Source: Bryum argenteum (lineage: Eukaryota > Streptophyta > Bryopsida > Bryales > Bryaceae). Taken from it: a stretch of 64,000 nt of DNA. Shown here one piece after another: positions 1-12,607 of this stretch (position 1 is the first letter of the stretch; every line of letters begins with the position of its first letter). The notes beneath the pieces were generated by a model. That model was not told the DNA's origin. It searched no databases and saw only the letters and a program-made list of their open reading frames with translations. The translations under genes were made by a program, and so were the position numbers. The DNA is taken from the NCBI GenBank assembly GCA_037043015.1, contig CM073323.1, forward strand, positions 5,456,001 through 5,520,000, in the 5' to 3' direction.

Positions 1-292
1 TTAAAAATCATTCTGGTCACCTTTTTGTAATACATCTACAAAGTGAAATGTTACAATTCAAATCGCAATTTGTATGAGTGATTTGTGCTTTGAAAGGATT
101 GTGGTAGGTAGGTTGGGATTGCACAAAACCTTGTAGGAGGTTGCAAACTCATCATTGATTGGTTCATTCATGCTGCCCAAGTTCAAAAAGTGCAATATTC
201 ATGTTGCCCAAGGCCGAAAGATGCTGAGATCCAATTTCGGGCTGCCCATTGAGGAGTGGAAGGACCTGAGTGGAAGGACCTTTAAGGGTTAA
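1..292 (+). mobile_element. TTAA-flanked MITE, 370-bp subfamily, cut by window start
   Basis: This is the right-hand four fifths of an element whose fuller copies lie at 11521-11890, 22484-22853, 29415-29856 and 44415-44784. Shared text includes the TTGTGGTAGGTAGGTTGGG stretch and the repeated CCCAAGTTCAAAAAGTGCA unit. It ends at TTTAAGGGTTAA, the terminal inverted repeat plus target TTAA at 289-292. The last 40 bases differ from the other copies and contain a short duplication of GAGTGGAAGGACCT. Confidence 0.8.
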
Positions 293-759
293 GTGAAGGT
301 GAAGCAGAAGTGAAGACGATTGAAAACAGTTGCGGGGTAAAATTGATCGTTAAATAGAGCGACCGAGGTGGGGTTGTCGTCCTCGTCGACGTCGTCGTCG
401 TCGGTCGTCGCGGGCGCGTTTACCAGCACCAAACAGCGCGACTTCATCTCCATTCATGCTCCCTCCCATCTCGCGTGCTGGCAGCCTGGCTGCTTCATCT
501 TCCTCCATTTCTACCTTACCTGTCTCCGTCCTGCCTTTCTTCTCCTCCTGCTCCTGTTCTCGGACTTTGGCTGCACGTCCCACCGGCACCGCCACTCTCC
601 GAGCATCTCATTCATTGCCCACCCCACTGGCCCATTCATTGCCTATTGGCCCCGTCATGGGATTTCTGCTCCAGGCTTGTTCCATTAGGGTTCGCCAGTT
701 AGGGTTAGGGGTTGAAGCCCGCGGGGGATGGTGAGCAAGAAGCACGACCGCTGCTGCAG
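293..759 (+). promoter_or_regulatory. Upstream region / 5' leader of the MATH gene with telo-box-like motifs
   Basis: The stretch is GC-richer than the spacers and carries a long C/T-rich run at about 487-560, as many plant 5' leaders do. Just before the first ATG, at about 684-712, there are repeated TTAGGGTT motifs, which resemble the plant telo-box (AAACCCTAA on the other strand). No clear TATA box was found. The transcription start is not determined. Confidence 0.4.
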
Positions 760-3700
760 ATGACGACGACGACGAGTGGGTCGAATTTGACCGATGACGG
801 CGCGCCGTCGTCGTCGGACCCAACCACCGCCACAGCAGGCGCAGGCGCCATGGAGAATTCAGGGCGCCAAGACAAGAGCAACAACGGCGTCGCGCGCGGG
901 TGCGGAGAGACGAATGCCGATGGCGAGCCTCGTGAGGGCGGCCAGGAGTCCGTGATTGTGGAGAAGCGGGGCGACCACGCCGCGGTCTGCAAGTGGACCA
1001 TCAGCCAGTTCGCCAAGGTCAAGGCCCGCGCGCTTTGGAGCCGGTATTTTGAGGTAGGCGGGTACGACTGCCGCTTGCTGGTGTACCCCCGCGGGGACTC
1101 CCAAGCATTGCCTGGCTATTTGAGTATCTACCTGCAGGTCACGGATCCGCGCGGATCTTCCTCATCCAAGTGGGATTGCTTCGCCAGCTATAGGTTGTGT
1201 GTCGTGAATCAACGAGATGAGACGAAATCAATACAGCGAGACTCGTGGCATCGATTCTCTGGAAAGAAGAAGTCACACGGTTGGTGTGATTTTACCCCGA
1301 GTTCCACGGTGTTGGACACCAAGGGAGGGTTCGTTGTCAATGAGGGCGTGCTGATTACCGCGGAGATTTTAGTTCTTAATGAATCGGTATCGTTTTCTAG
1401 GGAAAATGAGCTGCCTGCAACGGGCGGGCCTGTCCCTGAAGTTTTGAGTGGAAAATTCACCTGGAAAGTGCACAATCTTTCGCTCTTCAAGGAGATGATC
1501 AAAACGCAGAAAATCATGAGCCCAGTGTTTCCAGCTGGGGATTGTAGTTTGAGATTAAGTGTGTATCAGTCGTCGGTTAGCGGTGTAGATTATTTATCCA
1601 TGTGTTTGGAGAGTAAGGATACGGAGAAATCGAGTGTCCCGGAGCGGAGTTGCTGGTGCTTGTTTCGAATGTCCGTGTTGAATCAGCGGGTGGGGATGAA
1701 TCACATGCACCGAGACTCGTATGGTCGATTTGCTGCCGACAACAAGAGCGGTGATAACACTAGCCTCGGATGGAATGATTATATGAAGATGGCTGATTTT
1801 GTGGCTCCCGAGATGGGCTACTTGGTCGAGGACACGGCTGTGTTTAGTGCCTCGTTTCATGTCATCAAGGAATCGAGCACATTTTCGAAGAATATAGGGC
1901 CGTTGAGTGCACGGGCTAATGCAAAGAAGAGTGACGGGTATCAGGGCAAATTCATGTGGCGGATAGAAAATTTTACCCGTCTCAAGGACCTTCTGAAGAA
2001 GAGGAAGATCACTGGGCTTTGCATTAAGAGTCGCAGATTTCAAGTTGGTAATCGAGATTGTCGCCTCATCGTGTATCCACGAGGTATGAAACGCAACCGT
2101 ATCATCGACAATCAGTGCACGGAATCAATGCAGGCTTACATATGTTGCTGGAGTCAAAATTTGATCTCCTTACGTTAGTTTAGTCTACAGACATTAAACT
2201 GGTGGGCTTAAGACCGCGCTCCAGTTCAAGTCAATCGGTTCTGTTTCCTAGTTGACGATCGGTTCTGTGGGTGATGGCTTTACAGGACAGTCACAACCTC
2301 CATGCCACTTGTCGATGTTTCTCGAAGTGACGGATCCTCGCAACACTTCTGCCGATTGGAGCTGCTTTGTGAGTCATCGATTGTCTGTTGTGAATCAACG
2401 CACTGATGAAAGATCTGTCACAAAGGAATCACAAAATCGGTATTCAAAGGCTGCGAAAGATTGGGGGTGGCGGGAGTTTGTCACCTTGACTAGCCTGTTT
2501 GACCAAGATTCGGGATTCCTCGTACAAGACATGGTTGTCTTCTCTGCAGAAGTGTTGATTCTGAAGGAGACCTCGACAATGTTGGAGCTTCCGGAGTACG
2601 AGGCTGAGACACCTGCTGCAACAGGAGGTTCTGACACGGGTAGAATTGTCAACCGCGGAACCTTTACGTGGCGAGTCGAAAATTTTCTGGCTTTCAAGGA
2701 GATTATGGAAACTCGGAAGATCTTTAGCAAATTCTTTCAGGCAGGAGGGTGTGAGTTACGCATAGGTAAGCTATTACGACTATCCTATCAATCGATCGAT
2801 CAGTATTTTCAACGATTAATGTATCATGTCACCATTTCTGAATTAGGTTCCAGATTTTAAGAACCAGCCATCGGGAGGTGCCCACGACGCTCGCGTCTTG
2901 GATCTTGTCGCTTGGGGACAATTATAATAATCAAATAATTTGGGTCCGACTCTGCACAGTAGAAGAATGCATTTGACGACGATGGTCTCGCATGCATCAG
3001 ACCAACAATGAGCGATTCAGTTATATTACTCTGGCAATTTTTCGGGTGCCGCCGTCTCTTACATTCGCGGTGGACCTTTCTGTCTTTCTGATGTTATGCT
3101 GCCCCTTGTTGCAGGTGTATATGAGTCTTTTGATACGCTCTGTATATATCTAGAAAGTGACCAGTCTACAGGATCGGATCCAGATCGAAACTTTTGGGTG
3201 AGATATCGCATGGCAGTTGTGAATCAGAAGCACGCAGATCGTACAGTCTGGAAGGAATCTTCTATCTGCACCAAGACTTGGAATAATTCAGTTCTGCAGT
3301 TCATGAAAGTCTCGGACATGGTTGAAGCCGATGCAGGCTTTTTGGTGCGAGATACTGTCGTGTTTGTCTGTGAGATACTGGACTGCTGTCCGTGGTTCGA
3401 GTTTTCCGACCTTGAGGTAACTAGCCACTGCACAGAGCATGTCTTGTATTGCACCTGATTGCAACTCGCCTGTTAGGATTTAGTGAGCCGATAGCTTTCA
3501 TACGTTGTTTGAAATTGGTCACCTGGAATATTAAGATGCTTGATTGCGTGCAGGTGCTGATATCTGATGATGAACAGGATGTGCTTTCCACTGATCCAGA
3601 TGATATCTTGGATTCTGACGACAGTGAAGGCATTAGTGGTGATGAGGAAGACATTTTTCGGAGCCTGCTGGCACGGGCTGGGTTCCACTTGAGCTACGGG

Positions 3701-6700
3701 GACAATCCTCCGCTTTTGTTGGATCCATCCCAGCTTCAGGTCACGTTACGGGAGAAACTTCTGATGGACGCAGGAGCTGTGGCTGCCTTTTTAGCAGGTG
3801 ATTCATTCAAGAGACGCAATGGCCTTGTTCTTCCGTTGGGTTGACTTTGCACTTTCAGTACAGCATTTGCTACCTTTTAGTCGTGTGTTTTACGAACTTC
3901 AGTTCTTGCGCTGTACTCATTAGGACAGCGGATCAAAAGAATCAAGACGTTTATCACAATATCTCGGAAGGATACATATCACAATGAAATTAGAGCACTA
4001 AAGGTGAAAGGAAGACTGAACGAACGCTAAGTATTGACAAGCTGGCACTCGTGTTCTGTACTTTGTAGGCTTGAGAGTGTACTTGGATGACCCAGCAAAG
4101 GTGAAGCGGTTGCTTTTGCCAACGAAGGTTTCGCCTGCAAGTGCGGGAGGAGCTGGAGGGAAAAACGCAGCAGGGAGGGGAGAAGCATCTTCACCTAGTC
4201 TGATGAACCTATTGATGGGGGTTAAAGTATTGCAACAAGCTATAGTAGATTTGCTCTTAGACATAATGGTTGAGTGCTGTCAACCATCAGAAGCTAAGAA
4301 GTACAATGATGCGCCAGTGGAGAATAAGCGAGCCGCAACTTCTGAAGGGAACAATGTAAGTTTGGCCCGTGTTGAATTTATCCCAGGAAAGAACCCGTAG
4401 AGATACCTATTCTTTGATCAGCACTGCACGTAGACGATGGATATGGTCAGATGTACTTATGTTGTGTTGATTAAATGTGATGGTAGGCTTCGAAGCCCGT
4501 GGCTGCAGGGGGTGTGGACTGGCGTAACGGTGGTTCAGCTGTTGATACTCGAGATAATGGTATAGGCCCAATTGATCAGCGACTAGAAGTAGGAGGAGAT
4601 GGAGCTTCAGGAGCACAGGCTGTGCAAAGCAGTGACTCGTTGGCAGTCGATTTGCCAGTGGGAAGGGCTGCTGCTTTTTCTGTGTCATCCTTGCACTCTG
4701 AGCCGGCAGCGAGCCAAGAATCTTTTGTTCCAGATTCTGTAAACAATAGTTTCTCAAATCTTGCTCACAAGGTGCGCTCGGTCATCCTCTTCGCTTTCGT
4801 TTTGGCCATAGTATGGAGAATTTTTTCTGTATGGTGATCGGTCGGGTTCTCTTTGAACAGTAATTAGAAGCCCTATCTTGCTGTGGATAATGGGCGTTCA
4901 TTGTGTCTGTCTCTGATAACTCCTCTATCACGAATGTTACTATGTTGATTGGACTGAACGATCAGGCATTAGATGGGCTTGTGTCTGACCATGTTTTCTG
5001 TGGTGTGATATCTCTTGTGTGTGTAGCCGAAGTGGCCTGAGCAATCGGATGAACTTTTAGGATTGATAGTAAATTCACTGAGAGCTCTTGAAGGAGCTGT
5101 ACCTCAAGGTGTTCCTGAGCCGCGTCGAAGACCACAGTCAGCACAGAAGATTGCCGTGGTGCTGGAGAAGGCTCCCAAGCATTTGCAGCCGGACTTGATA
5201 GCTCTGGTGCCAAAGCTGGTAGACTTATCCGAGCATTCTTTGGTGGCTTATTCTTTGCTGGAACGCCTTCAGAGAGCAGATGCAGAGCCTGCATTGCGAT
5301 TGCCGGTTCGTATTAAGCTCATATATTCCATCTCTTGTTATCTTGTTATTTTTATATTCGTGTTTACTTGGTCCTTCTTGAATGTCCTGGATTCATTTAT
5401 AGCACGGATGACTTACTGCAGTTTGTGAGTCTTGTCATTGACACTTGCGGGACCTTTTGTGTTATTCTTTAAGCCTGTGGAGGTGATCTGTATATTTATA
5501 TGGATGATTGACGTTTTACCCCTGTAATACACGGTTGCAGATGCTGGGAGCTTTGAGCCAATTGGAAGTCAGCAGTGACATCTGGGAACAGGTGCTCCAG
5601 CAGGCTTTAGATATTCTTCCGGAGCTAGTGGATGAGCCATTAGCAGCAGTGATGAGCTTCGTCTTCAAGGCTGCTACCGAGTCCCAACAGTTGTTGCAGG
5701 CGGTATGTATCTGAAACCATTTCTGGGTTTTATTTGATCTATTCCGTCAATATCTTGTTGTCTGATGTATCTCTATTGCTTTGTGATCAGGTAGCTGCTG
5801 TAAGACGAAGGTTTAAGAAACTGGGCCCGGATGTGTCTCCTCGGGTGCTGGATGTGGTGCGAAGCACTGTGAGCAGCAACTCGGATGTCGCCGAAGCACT
5901 ACTCCGAGACATTGATAATGACACTGATCGCAGTGAAACTGATATTTCATCAGCAGGCGTTTCTCTGGTCTTCGGGGACAATCGGGATGGTGGTGGGGCA
6001 GCTGCACAGTTTCAGGTTTGTGTTGGTTCAACCTTGACGATCTTATTTATGTCATGAAGTCTTGCTTACATCGACTCGGACATGTTGTGCAGGCAGCAGC
6101 TGAACAAGTGGCAGCATCTTGTTGGAGAGTTTCAGATGTAGACTTTCTAGTAGAGATGTTGACAATGCCGACCTTGAGAGTAGATGCTCAACGTGTCTTC
6201 GAGCGAGCGATTGCTAAGGGAGCTTTTGGGGAACAATCAGTAGTGATGGTGCTGGAGAGGCGGCGAGCTCAGAGGCCTATCCGAATGGGTGCGAGTGCTG
6301 CTGCCACTGTGCCAGCACCCCAAGATCCTTTGATGCCTGGTACTCCGGGTGGAGGAATCGACTACTCACATCCCCGCCTTGAGGATGATGACGATTTCCC
6401 AGCAGTTCTACAGCTTGCAGAGGCTTTGGCCCTCTCTCGCGACCTTAGAGTCCGGGAGTTCGTGTCCACCATGTACGCTGTGATGTTTAAAGTGTATGGT
6501 GACGAGGGCTATCATGAGCGTATGCTCAGGGGTCTTGTAGAGCGAGCAACTAGCAGCACTAGTGGTTCTCATGAGGTGGAACTAGGCATGGATATCTTGA
6601 CCTTCTTGGTGCGCGAAGAGGAAGGCACTGCCCGCCCCGTGCTAAGTATGATGCGCAAGGTTGCAGAAGCTGCGAATGCCGAGCGCAATGTTCTTTGGCA

Positions 6701-8367
6701 ACAACTTCGGTCTCGAGAAGACGATATCCTACGTTCCCGAAATGAGCGCCAAGCTGAAGCAGCTCGAGTAGCTCGAGAGAAGGCCCTGCTTTCTCAAAGG
6801 CTTGCTGATGCTGATATAACGCAAGGTCGATTGAAGGTTCGATTTTCTCACACTTACATCTTCGATCAGCAACTGGATATTTCTGCATTCAGAGTGTCAA
6901 TGGCTCGACTATTGAGGATTTAGTCATCAGTAGTTTCTCCTGGCTTAGAATCAGACCATGACTTTGAAGACCGATCTAACCTTGCGGGGTCACAGTGACT
7001 TGTCTACCTTTTCCTGGACCTGAGCTATGTTTTTGAGAAAGTTCTTTTTCACCATTGTCTGTATCGTGTGCGCAGGCGGACATGAGAGCAGAGATTGATA
7101 GATTAGGCCGCGAGAAGAAAGACATGGCAGAGCGGATTCGGGAGGTTGAGAATCAGCTTGAATGGGTGCGCTCTGAGCGAGAGGAGGAAAGTGCGAAGCT
7201 TCATAATGAGAAGAAGGGACTACAGGAGCGTCTGAGAGACACCGAGTCTCAACTAGCACAGCTCAAATCACGCAAACGAGATGAGCTGAAGGTGATCACC
7301 ATGTTATGCATTCATTGTCACATCCTTTCCGACGATTCCACTTTATTGACATCGTATACATATGCAGAGAGTGATGAAGGAGAAAAACGCATTAGCAGAG
7401 AGGTTGAAGACCGCAGAGTCTGCTAGGAAGCGATTTGATGAGGACATCAAGCGCTATGCTACGGAGTCAATAACCCGAGAAGAAATCCGGCAATCCCTCG
7501 AAGAGGAGGTTCGCCGGCTCACGCAAACAGTGGGACAAACTGAGGGTGGACTCCGGGAGAAAGAGGAGCAAGTCATGCGCTGTGAAGCGTACATAGATGG
7601 CATGGAGTCAAAACTCCATGCATGTCAGGTACACTATTCTCTTCTCTAGACCCCCATTCAGCATCAGAGCACCATTGTTGGTTTTCCATCACGCTTAGTG
7701 TGATTGTGAGGTATGGGTGATTTCGTTGAGGTGGCCCTTTGCCATTCTACTATACCAAAATTTGTCCACTCGAAATATCATCACCACCCGCTCTAATATC
7801 ACCAGTGTTTCATGACTGCTGTTCCGAAACATTGCAGGCTCACCAGTCATTTTTTACTGATTTTTAAGGACTGATTTCTAACTTACCTGATGGTGTCATT
7901 TTTGCGGAATACGGTTAGCCGTTTTCTTAGTTGAAGGTGTCAGTTCGAATACTCTAGCCGTTTCGCCATATTAACGGAATTGAGGTTGGGTGCAGAATTA
8001 TATTCAAACGCTGGAGGCATCGTTGCAGGAAGAGATGTCAAGGCATGCTCCGCTGTACGGAGCAGGTCTAGAAACGCTGTCGTTAAGTGAGCTAGAAACA
8101 TTAGCTCGAATTCACGACGAAGGGCTGAGAGCGGTGCGCGTGCTGCAGCAACAACGAGGAGGGGGCGGTGGGGGTGCGGAGCTCATGGTCAACATGGATG
8201 GCTCCATGGCAAACCACTCCCAACTTCCCCCGCCTCTGGGCATGTATGCCACTCCCCCTCCACCACCCATCGCCGTGGGAATGCCGTCCATCATGGCCAA
8301 TGGCATGACTGTGCACGGCAACGGCCACATCAACGGCACTGTGGGTCCATGGTACCCTCCCACTTAA
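760..8367 (+). CDS. MATH/TRAF-like domain protein, 1726 aa, 13 exons
   Basis: Exons read at 760-2083, 2286-2765, 3115-3416, 3554-3797, 4069-4355, 4487-4771, 5027-5305, 5541-5702, 5791-6015, 6093-6836, 7076-7291, 7368-7628 and 7996-8367. All borders are GT/AG, phases match at every junction, and the sum is 1727 codons including stop. The start is the first in-frame ATG after an in-frame stop. Four MATH domains lie at about residues 75-205, 230-373, 395-536 and 564-693. Each opens with a W-x-I/V-x-N/Q-F-like motif and contains a variant of a D/E-C-x-L-x-x-Y-P-R-G-like strand. An acidic linker and a helical middle region follow, then a long coiled coil at about 1395-1650 and a Pro/Gly-rich tail. 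Length and order match the large plant TRAF-like/MATH proteins of about 1670 residues such as Arabidopsis At2g25320. MATH domains bind protein partners, often in ubiquitin pathways. The exact role is not known to me, and no catalytic domain is visible. Confidence 0.93.
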
Positions 8368-9279
8368 CTCACTTTTTAAAGTTATATTCATTGATATGCC
8401 TTGGACTATATAGGATTATTATAATCCCTGGTGTGCATGTTGTTACTATTCCATCCATTTATGTTGAAAAAGAAAACGTTCATTTCATTTCTCTGCGAGT
8501 TCTCTTTGTGCTGTTCCGTATTGCATTCTTGCTACTTTTCATTCTTATTTGCGGGGATGAGTTTTCGGCAGCCGTATGCATTGAGTCAAATTTGCGTTTC
8601 ATTGTTGACTTGTGCGAGATTATGGAACTTGTTGGGTAACATGCCGGCATTCCAGATTCGCATCCTTGTGAAAAGGCAACTCCATTCAACACTTGATGTT
8701 CATTGTACACAACTTGCATCATAATATACATAATGCGTGCTCTGTAGTTGAGTATTTGTGATTTTGTAATGAGTATTGTCATTTGATCGCCTTGTTCTGA
8801 ACTTGTCTTGATGAAAAAAAGTTTATCAATACACATGATGTGCACTTTAATTCTGGATATAACTATTACTTGAATTCTCAAAAAATCCAAGTTCAAGCTC
8901 TTACCAATTTTACAAAGGCAGCCTTCAAAAGTTACAAGAGTATGTTTCAAAGTTTGCAAAAAAGCTCATGCATCAATTCAATTATGATCTCACAAATGGT
9001 GATAGGGCAGGTAGTCATCTTAGAGGTCTTAGAGTTGTACATACCCAAAAATTAAAATAATAATGAATCATACCTCAACTTGCACAAAGTGATCAAATAT
9101 TAAGGTTCAAAAACACGCTTGGTCCTTTAGGGGTTAAGGTAAAAGCACCTATTCTTGAGCAATAAAGGAGTTCACTAGACTTAGAGTGATCTAATGGATG
9201 AGTATGTATTTTTGAGGAATTAGCAAATAGAAAAAACATGATTTCCCTATGTTTGTGGTATTTTTAAGCACTTTCATAT
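8368..9279 (+). other. 3' flank of MATH gene and spacer
   Basis: T-rich sequence follows the stop codon and is a plausible 3' untranslated region up to about 8.8 kb, but no strong poly(A) signal was singled out. A lone element end, CCTTTAGGGGTTAA, lies at 9124-9137 without a visible partner. No gene was seen. Confidence 0.4.
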
Positions 9280-9548
9280 TTAACCCCTAAAGGCCCATGA
9301 TGTTTTGGGAGCTTGAAATCCCAACACTGACCACTATGTACTAATGCGGGTACGTCCAATATTTTTGGAAATTTTTGATAACTTCAACCGTAGGATCTTG
9401 AAGTAGACTACCATAGGTAGTAGTGTGAAAATTTTCAACCGTTGGATCATCACTGGATGTGAGATCATAACATTTGAAGTTGACTGTAAATTTTTTTTGG
9501 CCTTGACCGTAAAAGCCGAATCGGCGGCCGTGGGCCTTTAGGGGTTAA
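9280..9548. mobile_element. TTAA-flanked MITE, 269 bp
   Basis: The ends are TTAACCCCTAAAGGCCCA and the near-mirror TGGGCCTTTAGGGGTTAA, so both the terminal inverted repeat and the flanking TTAA are visible. The interior has two phrases of the type 'accGTAGGATCTTGAA / aaccGTTGGATCAT', also found in the 936-bp element at 36744. It is non-coding. Confidence 0.8.
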
Positions 9549-9990
9549 CTACAAATTTTAGAAATAACTAAGATAGATACACCTATAGTTCACCCCTACT
9601 CTCATGTACATATGAGAGGGACGCCCGGATTTAGGTTCTCATACCTTATATCAACTTGTTTTACATTTACAAAATGAGAGGGTCGCTATAAGCATGTCAT
9701 AACAATAATGTAACTGCTGATGTCAACTAATAAGTCACCCACTTTTAACTCTGTCAAAGATAAAATAAATAGATAGAAACTCCAGTCCCTTTCTAAAGGG
9801 CCGGCGTGAATGAAGTGTCCATTTGTAATGCTAATAAAGTGATGCCCACCAGACAAGGAGAAATTGGAATAATATTACTTCCCCTTTTGAATGTATTCTC
9901 ATAATATGATCATGTGATAATATATTATAATTGTGTACCTTAGGATATAAACTTCTTATTGAACACAAGTTGGTGACTACTTGTCGTGGT
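9549..9990. repeat. Spacer with a dispersed repeat (9770-9890)
   Basis: The segment around 9770-9890 (AACTCCA ... GGCGTGAATG ... GGACAAGGAG-like order) resembles 31300-31420 in the same orientation, so it is a member of a diverged dispersed family, perhaps the end of a retroposon. No terminal repeat, tail or duplication could be assigned. Nothing else was seen in this spacer. Confidence 0.4.
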
Positions 9991-10605
9991 TTAACCCTTA
10001 AGCGGGCCGAATGTCGAAAATCGACATTCTGGATGACAGAAACTTTGGAGAGCCATAACTTCTTCATCCGGACTCCGTTTTGGACGAAATCACTTGGGTT
10101 GGGTCCCAAATCAAGTTTAGTTCATGTCATACAAATCTCAGACCCACACAATGAAGTATGAATTAATGGCATGCATTTCAGTGACAGCAGCCTAGTTTTA
10201 GACATTTTTTCCTTTGTAAAATTTAGGGCAGTTTTCACCATTGCAGGGCCATAATTTGCACAAAGAAATTTTTCTCATGGTTTTTTTTTGTTCAAGGATG
10301 CTACTGAGATGAAGGTGAACAACATTCTAATTGGTGACTTTTTCATTGCAATAAGTCTAATGGTAGCATTTTCACTTTAAAGTGAAAATGATGAAATTAT
10401 GTGATCATTTTTGAGTATTAATACATTATGATCTCGCAATCTATGAAGCCTCATGACTCAAAATTTGACCCACATGATGTTCAATATGTCTACGACAAGA
10501 TTGTACGGTTGAGATTTGGATAACACACTTTTACCTCCACCTATGACAATGCTTTTGAGGATGTGTTCATTTTACTACAAATGAGTCAAACCATTTAGGG
10601 GTTAA
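9991..10605 (+). mobile_element. Internally deleted member of the 981-bp TTAA family
   Basis: It begins TTAACCCTTAAGCGGGCC, follows the 27172-28152 element through the 'GAGCCATAACTTCTTCATCC' part, then jumps to the second half of that element and ends CATTTAGGGGTTAA. It is therefore a 615-bp deletion derivative. It is diverged from the two 981-bp copies and so older. Confidence 0.8.
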
Positions 10606-10676
10606 AAAATAATTCTAAACCTTTTTGGCAATCTGACTATCGATTCTACCCTTATCGATCCTACTTCTTGTATGTG

Positions 10677-10897
10677 TACACTAAATTTGATAATTAGTGT
10701 TAGATTATTATAAGATTTGAAAATGCTATAAATTTTTACTTTTGTTTAAAAAAATTTACCAAGAGCATTGATTCTGATACTACATAAGGACCCCCGTCTT
10801 GGCCAATATAGTGGGTAAAATTATTGAACAATAGTAAAAACTTATAACATGTTTACGTAAATTAGTGTATCTAACACTAATTATCAAATTTAGTGTA
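10677..10897. mobile_element. 221-bp MITE with TA ends, copy 1
   Basis: There are near-perfect terminal inverted repeats of about 28 bp, starting TACACTAAATTTGATAATTA and ending in the complement. The only possible target duplication is TA, which suggests a Tc1/mariner-type MITE. A second copy, also 221 bp and in reverse orientation, lies at 28493-28713, with roughly 95% identity by eye. Confidence 0.85.
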
Positions 10898-11520
10898 ATC
10901 CCAAATGGAAGAATTACCAAGTTACATGTTCTTGGCATCATGTTGGCATGAGGAAAGAAATGGACAACCATAAAAGTGGCATTTTAGAGTGTTCCAAAAC
11001 ATGCAAAAAATTGTGAATTTAGGTCATTTTGAGTCAAAAACTTTAACGTTTTAAGATGGCCATTCTCCACTTTAGTAGAGGTGCTATAAAAATTCGGTGA
11101 TATAACAGAATGGGTAATATCAAAGAAAGTTGCCATTTCAGAAGCGTACATATGCAATTTTTGATGTGACAAGATGGTGCTTGGAATATCGCCATTTTAT
11201 CATAAAAAGAAGGGTTAAGAAGAAGTTAACTCTAGTTTCTTCTTTATTTGACTTGATTACATTACCGTGTTTTCTTCATCAAATTGAGTCGGAAGGCCTC
11301 ATGGATTGGGAGATCATAATGTGTTAGTACTAAAAACAAAGAAAAAAGAAACATCGTTATCACTTTGAAGTGGAAATTTGACCAACAAACCAAAGGCAAT
11401 CAAAAATCACCCACTACAAAGTTATTCACCTTCATCTTAAGAGCACCTTTGGATTCAATATCAAGCCTACAACCCCAAATTACTCTAGGAGCATGCTCTT
11501 AGAGATTTAAAACCAATACA
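10898..11520. other. AT-rich spacer with a diverged TIR-repeat relic
   Basis: The part at about 11040-11215 (ATGTGACAAGATGGTGCTTGG ... CGCCATTTTAT) resembles the 253-bp element at 30709-30961 and is likely an old copy. The rest is AT-rich with no coding signal. Confidence 0.4.
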
Positions 11521-11890
11521 TTAACCCTTAAACGCCCGAGCAAGCCCGAGGGGCTTGATTCCAACAGAATCTTCCCTGTAGCTCTCATTGTACTCAACGT
11601 TTCACTTATATTTTGATGTCAAACTGGTCACCTTCTTCTGATGCATTCAAAAAGTGAATTTTCACAATTCAAATCACAATTTGTATGAATGATTTTGTGG
11701 TTTGAAAGGATTGTGGTAGGTAGGTTGGGGTGGTACATAACCTTGTAGGAGGTTGCAAGCTCATCATTGATTGGTCCATTCATGATGCCCAAGTTCAAAA
11801 AGTGCACTATTCATGATGCCCAAGTCCAAAAGATGCTGTGATCCAATTTTGGGCTGCCCGTTTTAGACCCCAAGGGCGTTTAAGGGTTAA
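11521..11890 (+). mobile_element. TTAA-flanked MITE, 370-bp subfamily
   Basis: It starts TTAACCCTTAAACGCCCG and ends GGGCGTTTAAGGGTTAA, exactly 370 bp including both TTAA. The interior matches 22484-22853 almost throughout and holds two copies of the 31-bp TTCATGATGCCCAAGTTC... unit. It is non-coding. Confidence 0.9.
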
Positions 11891-12199
11891 AACTAGAGAA
11901 CAACCTTTACTCCTCCCCAAAACAATCTCAAGCCTGTTGGGGTAGTTGAACTCCTAAACAAGAGAGGCCGAATCTCTCGTCGATTTGCTCAAAAAAGGCA
12001 TGTTGTTTTTAGAATATCTTGAAACTTCGACTCAATGTATTTCAAGATCCGACTCAATGTATTTCAAGATCTGTAAGATGAAATTTGATGAAAATTGGTG
12101 GGTGGACCTTTAGACAGTTGTAAACAAGATCCCAAAATCAAATTCAAAAGATCTTTGTTCACGGATTTCAGACATGGTTGTCCGAAGGGTCAGTGTCAC
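11891..12199. other. Spacer with a 22-bp direct repeat
   Basis: Two adjacent copies of CGACTCAATGTATTTCAAGA occur at about 12028-12071. No gene was recognised. Confidence 0.4.
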
Positions 12200-12347
12200 G
12201 GTTGTCATATTCGACAAATCGCTATTCATTTCATGTCTTACACGACGAAGTACTATTTATTAGATGTGTCTTTTAAGTACATGTGATGAATATAAACTCG
12301 TCTTGTAGAACGTGAAATGAATAGTGACTTGTTCAATATGACAACCA
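12200..12347. repeat. Fold-back sequence with ~50-bp arms
   Basis: The arm at 12200-12250 (GGTTGTCATATTCGACAAAT...) is the imperfect complement of 12297-12347, with roughly 80% pairing and a loop of about 46 bases. The shape fits either a microRNA-type precursor or a worn-down small MITE. No family could be named. Confidence 0.5.
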
Positions 12348-12607
12348 TGGTGAGTGTAGAGCTTAAAGCAATCCCAACTTTGCATAGCCAAGTGACGTTC
12401 CAAGTAACATGGGGAAATATGTGTTGAATACGGTGTTTTGACAAGAAAGAAACCATCATGGAATGTGCCAATTCCGACAAGACGTTGCACAATACATGCG
12501 AAACGTAGCAATAGAATCCAAGTTTCTCACAAAGTCTAAGTAAGATGATATGCATCATAAAGCAGGTACACATTAATCGCACACTCAGGAGATTTACCAG
12601 TTGCTTA

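Noticed and set aside
10677-10897. CACTA-superfamily assignment from the CACTA first bases
   Set aside because: A 3-bp duplication is absent on both copies, whereas TA fits both. The length and ends look like a Tc1/mariner-type MITE.
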